Assembly (NCBI GenBank): GCA_016296065.1
Contig: JAEDKA010000039.1
Coordinates: 1 to 34,004, forward strand
Direction: 5' to 3'
DNA: 34,004 nt
From: Kiritimatiellia bacterium
GTDB lineage: Bacteria; Verrucomicrobiota; Kiritimatiellia; RFP12; UBA1067
Each line of letters starts with the position of its first letter. Position 1 is the stretch's first letter. Positions 24,134 to 30,525 of the stretch are shown in pieces. The position numbers were made by a program, and so were the translations under genes. The notes beneath the pieces are model-generated. The model worked only from the letters and a program-made list of their open reading frames with translations. It had not been told where the DNA came from and searched no databases.

Positions 24134-27100
24134 TATTCGCCCTCCTGGTTGTTTGCGGTGTTCTGGGAATTCCAGTTCAGCGTGCCGGATCCCGTGGATA
24201 TGTACCAGAACGCCGCGCCCGCCGGCACCGTGACGTCCGTTACCAGCACCGACTTCGCGAACTGGCGTCCGCCCGGCGCGGTGATGACGCGGTTCTCGTG
24301 GTATCCCCACGTTCCGTTGGAGTACGTGATGTTCCACGGCGCGCCCGCCGTCGGGACGACGATCCTGTCGCCGTCAGCGAGCGGAGCGAGCCCGGCAAGC
24401 GGCAGGGGCGCTCCGGACGGATTGCCGACGAGGTTCCATCCGGACGTCACCGGCGTCGCCACGGCAGCCCCGTCGTACTGTCCGACGAGATAGACGTACC
24501 CCTCGACGTCGGCGCGCTCAAGCCACACGCCGAGTCCGCGCGCGACGGCTGACGCCTCGGATGCGTCTCCAGCGTTCGACACGTCGAGGATTCCGGCATG
24601 AAGCTGGTACGTCGCGAGCGGATCCCACAGTCCGTTGTCGCGCAGCTCCCACGCCTTGTAGCCGTCGGACGATCCGCCGCGGTCGTAGACGTACAGCTTG
24701 TCGCCGGGCGTGAGGTTCATCGTCTTGACGAGGTTCGCGGCGGCGACGGGAGACGATCCGGACGGCGCGAGCGCGGACCACGGCACGGCGATCGCCGCGC
24801 GCTCGGCGCGCGTGTTGACGCGAAGGACGCCTGCGGTGTTTACGGACGTGACGAACTCCTCAGACGTCTTCTCTTGGTCCGGCACGAAGATGAGGTCGAT
24901 GACGTAGAGTCCGCTCGGATCGGTCGCGACGTTGACGTCGAAAACGCCAGTTTCGTTGACCGCTCCGCGCGAAAACTCCGCTGCGTCGCCGAGTTTCCCG
25001 TCGAGGCGATAGAGAACGGTGAAGCCCGAGCCCGTCACCGGGGCGAGGTCGTTCATCTTGAAGCGGATGAGGTTTCCGCCGACTGTCCTGTACTGCGGGG
25101 AGTCGATCCACAGCGTGGCGTTCCTGTCGCCAGGCTTGATGCCGAGCACGTAGTCATGCCACATCTTGAGTCCGGTATCCGTGTCGACCTCCTCGAGGAG
25201 TTCGGTGATGAGCGCTTCCTGCTCCTCCTTCGTCTTGCCGGAGAGCCTTTGCGCGATGTCGGGATACTGCGCGAGCATCCAGTTCGTCGTCACCTTGATC
25301 GGGAAGAGCGGAGAGTCCGTCTCGCCGATCGCCTGGCGCACATGCACCTTCGGCTCGGGCTCGAACAGCTCGGACACTTCGGAGAAGCGCGGCTCGAGGA
25401 TGAGGTCCTTCCAGACGTTGAACGTCCATACCGTCGCCGTCGCCTCGGTGGTGACGGGCTCGGTCGCGCCCGGCTCGAACCACCCGAGGAACGTGCGCGC
25501 GAAAGCGGGCGTCGCGGTGAGTGTTACCGGTGTGCCCTCCTCGTACGTGTCGCCGTAGAGCGTGATGCCGGTGACGGTTCCGTTGACCACCTCGCCCGCA
25601 AGCTTGACGGTGTAGTACACCTTCTCGTCCTCAAGCCATCCGGAGGCACCCGTGACGCCGAAGGAGCGTCCCGCCGCGCTTTCGTAGTAGTTCGTCACCA
25701 TGTGGTCCGCGTCGGCCGCCTGGAGGTCTCCGACGGCGACGAGCGTGCCCGCAGAGTCGAGGTCCCCGTAGTGGGCGGACGCGTTGGACACCGTCGCGTA
25801 GGACATCTTCACCACGCCGCTCTTCCAGTCCGACGCGTCGAAGTATGTGTATACGCCGTCCGTCCCCATAAGCGCCTTGCCGGGCGTTTCGGAGTTGGGC
25901 AGCGTGCGGAGAATCGGAGCATAGCGCGCGAGCTCGGCGTTCAGCGATCCGTCGTCCTTCGACACGAGGCGAGCGCCGTTCACCGGCATCGTCGTGGACT
26001 CGCTGTTCTGGTATATGCGCGTCGTCGCGAAGTAGGAGCTGAAGACGTTGGAATCGGCTTCGACGTCGGAGAGCGCCACGTCGTTCGCGAGCGTGAGATG
26101 ATTGGCGCCGGTCTCGAGCTGGAATATGCTGGTGTACACGCTGTAGCGGATGTCGTTGACCATGCGATCGCCCGGCGCAACGCCCTGGAAGTCGAGCGAG
26201 CAGACGTCGGAGCGGTGGATCTCCCCGGACTGCTTGAGGTCGATCTGGTAGTTGTCGCAGAAGAGGCTGTTGACTGAGTAGAACAGGCCATTGTGGTTGT
26301 GCGCAAGGCGCAGTCCGATGCCGCCGCCCCAGTCGGAGATGTTCGGGCGCGACGCGCTGAAGTTCCCGGCGACGGTCGTGTTCATCATGTAGAGCTTCAC
26401 GTGCTCGTCGGAGCTGAAGTTGTTTATGGCGCCGCCGATCTCGGTGGACGAGTTGTTGCAGATGACGCAGTTGTTGACGAAGAGCGTCCCGCCGTTCTCG
26501 CAGGCGCCGCCGCCGCCCTCGGCGTAGAGGGAGCGGTTTTCGGAAAGGCTGGAGCGGTCCATCACCGCGAAACCCTTGTTGAAGAGTCCGCCCGCGCAGT
26601 AGCGGCAGTTGCGGACGATGCGGCAGTCGTCGAGATAGAGCCGCGCGCCCTGCATGTTGAGTATCGCGCCGTTAGAGCGCGTGATGGTCACGTTCTCGAG
26701 CTTGAGCGTGCCCTTGTTGAGTATTCCGTGGCTGCCGTTGTTGTTCACCGCCGGCTCGGCGATTCCGCCGCTCCTGATGTGCATGTTGCGTATCGTCACG
26801 TCGTGCCCCTGCGCGACCTCGATCACCTGCGGGAACTCGACCGTGTAGCCGCTGGAGACGTAGCCGGACTCGTCGACGAACGGATTGCGCACGCTCACCA
26901 TGTGTCCGTTACCGTCAAGCACGACGTCGCTCGCGATCGAGACGGACTTCCCGATCATCGGTTCGTCCGCGACCATGAGTATCGTGTCGCCCGACTGCGC
27001 CGCGGCCGCAGCGTCGGCGAGCGTCGTGTAGATGTCGTCGCCGATCTTCGCGACCGCCGCTGCCTCGGCGGCGGCCTGGTTCGCATAGCAGTAGCTCCAT

Positions 27101-28473
27101 CCGCTTCTGGTGTATGGAGCCTCCGAAGCGGGGACGACGTGGTACGGCGTTTCGTTGTCCGTCGTGTCGTGCAGTATCACATATCCAGAGACAAGCCAGC
27201 TCGCCTTGGGCGCAAGCGAGAAGGACCCGCCGGAGATGCGGATGTTCCCCTGGCGCAGGTCGCTGCCTCCGTTCGGATTGTGCTTGCGCCATCCGCGGAT
27301 GAAGAACCTTCCGCCGGTGATGTCGAGCACGCTGGCGCCCGTGCCGGACGCGAAGAGCGTCCCCGTGTGGTAGCTGCCACCGGAGATCGTGATCTTCTCG
27401 TCGCCGCCCGTCACCATCGCAAGCTCGAACGGCTCGTGTCCGCTCGTGTCCCCGACAGTGACGTCGAAAAGCGTGAGAGTGTTGGCGGCGCTTTCGCCTT
27501 CCGCGACCTTGAAGAGCGGAAGATTCGCGGAGGAGCTCCCTGGGAACACTCCGAGCGAGTGCGCGACCGCGACTGTTCCGTTGGAGACAACGAGTCCGGG
27601 AGTCTCGGACTGGATGTACGACGAAAGGTCGTTGCGCGTCAGCGTGAATCCGTTGAGGTCGAGCGTTATCGCCTTGTCTATCGCGTAGGAATGGAGGACC
27701 GCCACATTCTTGAGAAGCGTCACCGTATCGCCCGCAACAGCCGCCGCAAGGGCGAGGTCAAGCGTGTCATAGTGGTTCTCGCCGATCCGCGCGACGCCGT
27801 CTACAGCAGGCTCGTCTCCTCCGCCCGACTCGCCGCCGCCGGACTCCCCGCCGCCGCTTCCGTCAAGTTCGCGCACCTGGATGGCGTTGATGGCGCAGTG
27901 GTCTCCATATGACAGTGTGAAAACCTCAGTCACCGCCTCGGCTGTAAACTCGGCGGACAAGGAACTGCCATACTCCCAACCCGTACCTGCAAATTTTACA
28001 ACCGTATTGCCGTCCGGTGCGGTTACATTTGCATTTGGAGCTCCTGAGTAATTGCGGTAGGCTATTATCTGAACAAGATATTTCTTCCCAACCTCAAGAT
28101 TATTCAATTGAAGCTTTCGCGACTTGGGGTTTGGGTTCGCGTTAGCCCACCAGCCATACGATAGCAAATTCTTATAGCCGCCATCTTCAGTGTCTTCCGG
28201 CGGTTTTGTCTGGCCTTCTACTGCACCAGAAGATGCTTCCCATGCGATGCAGTCCGCATTATTGATTATTTTGTTTCCTACGCCGACAAACGCAACGCCG
28301 TTGGCTGTATAATCTCCGCGCGCGTAGGCGTACTTGAGCGTGCCGTCGGTGCGGATCGACGTGCTGCTCGCTGTAAGCGGCGTGCCAGTCCATGTGACGT
28401 CTGTCGCGGCAGGCGCGGATGCGGCGAACAGCGCGGCGAATGCCGCAAGGAGATGGAATATGCGTGATTTCAT
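24133..28473 (-). CDS. Giant secreted beta-helix protein
   Basis: The 1446-residue exported protein has a signal peptide (1 to about 23). A jelly-roll-like domain (about 24-203) is followed by a GGGESGGGESGGG linker (207-219). Two similar modules come next, IGENHYDTLDLALAAA near 230 and IGDDIYTTLADAAAAA near 473, each leading into a right-handed beta-helix (to about 860, with GGAINN and NNCVICNNSS turns). An InlB/Flg_new-like repeat lies near 955-1035 (TPAFARTFLGWFEPG), and a long beta-rich C-terminal region contains SGWNLVGNPSG. It has no anchor of its own; the next gene is the PEP-CTERM protein. The ATG at 28473 is chosen to begin the signal peptide. The DNA for residues 50-180 is clearly AT-richer than the rest. 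Confidence 0.9.
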   Translation of the reverse strand: MKSRIFHLLAAFAALFAASAPAATDVTWTGTPLTASSTSIRTDGTLKYAYARGDYTANGVAFVGVGNKIINNADCIAWEASSGAVEGQTKPPEDTEDGGYKNLLSYGWWANANPNPKSRKLQLNNLEVGKKYLVQIIAYRNYSGAPNANVTAPDGNTVVKFAGTGWEYGSSLSAEFTAEAVTEVFTLSYGDHCAINAIQVRELDGSGGGESGGGESGGGDEPAVDGVARIGENHYDTLDLALAAAVAGDTVTLLKNVAVLHSYAIDKAITLDLNGFTLTRNDLSSYIQSETPGLVVSNGTVAVAHSLGVFPGSSSANLPLFKVAEGESAANTLTLFDVTVGDTSGHEPFELAMVTGGDEKITISGGSYHTGTLFASGTGASVLDITGGRFFIRGWRKHNPNGGSDLRQGNIRISGGSFSLAPKASWLVSGYVILHDTTDNETPYHVVPASEAPYTRSGWSYCYANQAAAEAAAVAKIGDDIYTTLADAAAAAQSGDTILMVADEPMIGKSVSIASDVVLDGNGHMVSVRNPFVDESGYVSSGYTVEFPQVIEVAQGHDVTIRNMHIRSGGIAEPAVNNNGSHGILNKGTLKLENVTITRSNGAILNMQGARLYLDDCRIVRNCRYCAGGLFNKGFAVMDRSSLSENRSLYAEGGGGACENGGTLFVNNCVICNNSSTEIGGAINNFSSDEHVKLYMMNTTVAGNFSASRPNISDWGGGIGLRLAHNHNGLFYSVNSLFCDNYQIDLKQSGEIHRSDVCSLDFQGVAPGDRMVNDIRYSVYTSIFQLETGANHLTLANDVALSDVEADSNVFSSYFATTRIYQNSESTTMPVNGARLVSKDDGSLNAELARYAPILRTLPNSETPGKALMGTDGVYTYFDASDWKSGVVKMSYATVSNASAHYGDLDSAGTLVAVGDLQAADADHMVTNYYESAAGRSFGVTGASGWLEDEKVYYTVKLAGEVVNGTVTGITLYGDTYEEGTPVTLTATPAFARTFLGWFEPGATEPVTTEATATVWTFNVWKDLILEPRFSEVSELFEPEPKVHVRQAIGETDSPLFPIKVTTNWMLAQYPDIAQRLSGKTKEEQEALITELLEEVDTDTGLKMWHDYVLGIKPGDRNATLWIDSPQYRTVGGNLIRFKMNDLAPVTGSGFTVLYRLDGKLGDAAEFSRGAVNETGVFDVNVATDPSGLYVIDLIFVPDQEKTSEEFVTSVNTAGVLRVNTRAERAAIAVPWSALAPSGSSPVAAANLVKTMNLTPGDKLYVYDRGGSSDGYKAWELRDNGLWDPLATYQLHAGILDVSNAGDASEASAVARGLGVWLERADVEGYVYLVGQYDGAAVATPVTSGWNLVGNPSGAPLPLAGLAPLADGDRIVVPTAGAPWNITYSNGTWGYHENRVITAPGGRQFAKSVLVTDVTVPAGAAFWYISTGSGTLNWNSQNTANNQEGE

Positions 28474-28553
28474 TGCTTGGCACCTTTCCAACTTTGCTTC
28501 TAATATTCGTGTTCAAAAGCCGTCACCCTCCTTTGACAGGCTTTCTACCACAT

Positions 28554-28582
28554 ATTATAAGTTGAAATGCCGATTTGGACAA
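28554..28582 (-). promoter_or_regulatory. Promoter of the giant beta-helix run
   Basis: On the minus strand TTGTCC (28582-28577), a 17-bp spacer and TATAAT (28559-28554) predict a start near 28547 and a 74-base leader. It is the only promoter seen for the five genes down to 17910. Confidence 0.7.
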
Positions 28583-28583
28583 T

Positions 28584-28599
28584 CCCTACAAACGTAGGG
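28584..28599. promoter_or_regulatory. Second copy of the palindromic operator
   Basis: CCCTACAAACGTAGGG is one base from the -35 box and centred at about -44.5, exactly as at the 502-residue beta-helix promoter. The shared block extends to CAATCCCTACRAACGTAGGG (20 bases, one difference). The arms are 6 bp here. Confidence 0.75.
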
Positions 28600-28706
28600 G
28601 TGCCAAACGCCGCTCGGGGAGGGGACCCAAGTTTACTTTCGGAAACGGCGCGCTTGGGCAGATTCACAAACTCCGATCAGCAGGGCTCTCGCGCGGGGCA
28701 TTGCTG

Positions 28707-28864
28707 CTGCTTCGCAGTTCGCGCGCACCCTCTTGCGACTTTGCTTCGCAAAGCTCCTCGCTTCGCTCGTCGGGGGACCTGACGGCTTCGCCGCAGGTGC
28801 ATCTTGCGCTCACCCGACCCGACGCCTTCATATCCCCCGGCCGACAGGCCGTCCGCGAAGCGGA
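28707..28864. repeat. Cluster of GCTTCGC/GCGAAGC mini-hairpins
   Basis: Five copies of the heptamer GCTTCGC or its complement occur in about 150 bp (28709, 28743, 28760, 28785 and 28855). Four sit at the centre of perfect stems with a TTC/GAA loop: 28707-28717, 28739-28753 (6-bp arms), 28783-28793 and 28852-28864. The GCGAAGC fold is known as an unusually stable DNA mini-hairpin. Confidence 0.65.
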
Positions 28865-28878
28865 TGCCCATAAGAGGA

Positions 28879-28918
28879 GGTGGAGCTTCCAGCTCCGCCA
28901 CGCCGACGCGGCGAGACG
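28879..28918. repeat. REP-like inverted repeat plus a 17-bp direct repeat
   Basis: A 9-bp inverted repeat (28879-28887 with 28891-28899, one G-T pair) around a 3-base loop is followed by GCCGACGCGGCGAGACG (28902-28918). The 17-mer recurs exactly and in the same orientation at 33935-33951. Dispersed elements of this look occur in Verrucomicrobiota genomes (recalled, not checked). Confidence 0.5.
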
Positions 28919-28929
28919 CCGCATCTCCT

Positions 28930-29064
28930 TGTGTCGCCAGACCGCTCGACGACCTCCTTGACAAGCAGCCAGCCATCGTAGAAGTATGTGTGCGTCGCCT
29001 CGGGCGTGATCTTCTGCACGCGGCGTCCGAGATGGTCGTAGCGGTTGTGGCGGACAAGCTTCAA
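28930..29064 (-). pseudogene. RHS/YD-repeat protein remnant
   Basis: About 45 codons starting at 29064 encode an RHS-core fragment: NRYDHLGRRVQKITPEA followed by THTYFYDGWLLVKEVV. This is the YD-repeat signature found just before the variable C-terminal toxin in RHS proteins. The frame then runs into unrelated Arg/Gly-rich sequence, and there is no RHS sequence upstream: it begins directly after the DUF1287 stop in a different frame, and the nearest start is a TTG without a ribosome site. It is therefore a stranded fragment, probably left by recombination at an RHS toxin locus. Confidence 0.75.
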
Positions 29065-29912
29065 GGTATGCGATGGTGTCCGGTGACAACATACGAGAAC
29101 AGCCTGTCCTCTTCCTGCGTCCCGTCACCGACATTGTGGATGACGAGAGGCACTCCATGCTGAGACTTCCTGTCTGCGATGATCATTATGTGCGGCAGAT
29201 CGCCACCGATGAGGCATGTCACAATGTCGCCGGGGTGATAGTGCGATTTGTCCCGTGTCACTTCCAGCGACCACCCTTGTCGCTCGAAGAAACGCTCGAG
29301 ATTGAGAACCCGTCGGTGATCGATGTTTGCATCCGGCTTGAACATCCGCCACCGCGTCAGAGATGGATACATGAGATAGTGCGCCTCCATGTCCTCGTGC
29401 ACCAGCTTCTGGAGATCAATCCCCCGCGCATCCCGAAGAGCGCGAACAACAACGTCGCTGCAAACGCCGCGATCCCTGGGCACGTCACCGCCAGGATAGC
29501 CGATCTTCACATATGCCGGATCATACTTGACCGTCACCCCGATCTGGCTTCGCGCCGCAGCGACGATGTCCAATCCGTTTGCCGGCGCCGCCGAAGGATC
29601 TCCGAGGTGCTTCGGCAACAACCCCTTGCCGCAGACGAACACGGCACACACGGCAAAGATCAACGCAAGAGAGATCGCCGCGCAAAGGGCCGCACGCCTC
29701 CCGCGCAAACGACAGACGAGTATGACCGACGACAACGCGACAATGTAAACGCCAGCGCCGCATCCAAGCTCTTTCCAGGAAGAGAGCATCGCCACGCTTT
29801 CCGCTCCGAACAGTCCGACGACGGCGCAACCCGTCAGCAGAAGCACCGCGGCGGCCGCGGCCATCCCGATGACCATCTCGCGGAAAACAGAAACGACGAA
29901 GCAATATTTCAT
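29061..29912 (-). CDS. Membrane-anchored DUF1287 (YijF-like) protein
   Basis: The 283-residue protein has three N-terminal spans (about 13-35, 52-68 and 74-95) and then a DUF1287-type domain (about 112-283). The domain begins IVAAARSQIGVTVKYDPAYV and includes YPGGDVPRDRGVCSDVVVRALR, HEDM and LPHIMIIADRK. Cys151 followed by His241 is the pattern of a papain/NlpC-P60-like enzyme; catalytic activity is inferred only. E. coli YijF is a short secreted protein without these spans. An AAAGGAA site fixes the ATG. It follows the candidate immunity gene by 41 bp and abuts the RHS remnant, so it is probably part of the same effector locus. Confidence 0.85.
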   Translation of the reverse strand: MKYCFVVSVFREMVIGMAAAAAVLLLTGCAVVGLFGAESVAMLSSWKELGCGAGVYIVALSSVILVCRLRGRRAALCAAISLALIFAVCAVFVCGKGLLPKHLGDPSAAPANGLDIVAAARSQIGVTVKYDPAYVKIGYPGGDVPRDRGVCSDVVVRALRDARGIDLQKLVHEDMEAHYLMYPSLTRWRMFKPDANIDHRRVLNLERFFERQGWSLEVTRDKSHYHPGDIVTCLIGGDLPHIMIIADRKSQHGVPLVIHNVGDGTQEEDRLFSYVVTGHHRIP

Positions 29913-29953
29913 GGTCGGTTCCTTTCATTTGACACCATTCATTACACACCCGG

Positions 29954-30523
29954 CTACTGCCACAATCCCGCCTCCACCTCTTCGAGATAGTTTGTGTAGG
30001 CAGCGCCGGAGAGGATGTCGTTCCAGCGACTGGTGGAATCTGGCATCGATATCTTGTATTTGTTCACAAGCCCAATCACCTTCGGCTCATGATAGCGTCG
30101 GATAAGACATGACATCAGGTCATATCGAGTGGTTGCCTGTGCCCATGCGAATTCCTTCGCTGTAATCGTACCATTTGTCTGCATGTCAGATAATGCACCC
30201 ATGAAGTCAATGTAGAAATCTTCTCCGTACTGCTTGCCGACGCCAAGCACAAGCAACCGCTCAAGATTGTTTGTTGCAATTGCTTCAAAATTTTCTAGCA
30301 CCTCACGCCAGCAGTTTGAAATCGAAGATGCAAATCCCGCATAAGTTGGGACATCGCTGAGTCCCTCAAAATTCAGCGCATCTCTTAGCATAGAATAATC
30401 CCAGCGGTTTGATATGCATAACAATTCCGCTGCATGCACATCGCTGCGTATTTGCGACGGACTGAACTCGGCATTTAGCTGTAATACCGCCAAAATTAAT
30501 ACCAGCAAGTTTACAATCTTCAT
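29954..30523 (-). CDS. Small secreted protein, candidate immunity protein
   Basis: The 189-residue protein has a signal peptide (1 to about 18, MKIVNLLVLILAVLQLNA). The mature part is largely helical with three Cys (LLCISNR, SNCWREV, LMSCLIRR). No family is recognised. The start at 30523 is chosen over an ATG two codons earlier because AAGGAG lies 7 bp upstream of it, whereas it nearly touches the earlier one. It lies 2 bp after the stop of the 1118-residue gene. Its DNA is much AT-richer than most of the window, like the 3' end of that gene. Periplasmic immunity proteins for peptidoglycan-cleaving toxins have this size, signal and position; this role is inference. Confidence 0.8.
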   Translation of the reverse strand: MKIVNLLVLILAVLQLNAEFSPSQIRSDVHAAELLCISNRWDYSMLRDALNFEGLSDVPTYAGFASSISNCWREVLENFEAIATNNLERLLVLGVGKQYGEDFYIDFMGALSDMQTNGTITAKEFAWAQATTRYDLMSCLIRRYHEPKVIGLVNKYKISMPDSTSRWNDILSGAAYTNYLEEVEAGLWQ

Positions 30524-30525
30524 AG

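Larger units (their letters stand above)
28600..28929. other. Non-coding stretch with hairpin clusters
   Basis: No credible gene lies between the operator and the RHS remnant. Open frames here are Arg/Ser/Pro-rich translations of repeats with no recognisable domain. The stretch holds the GCTTCGC mini-hairpins and the REP-like inverted repeat listed separately. It looks like decayed or mobile-element-derived spacer. Confidence 0.6.

Noticed and set aside
24598..27912. Two long plus-strand open frames opposite the giant beta-helix gene
   Set aside because: Low-complexity Arg/Val/Glu-rich translations of the antisense strand; the minus-strand frame has a signal peptide and recognisable repeats.
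28664..29158. A 164-residue minus-strand open frame over the hairpin cluster
   Set aside because: It overlaps both the DUF1287 3' end and the RHS remnant in another frame, is Arg/Ser-rich and shows no domain; it is a by-product of the repeats.
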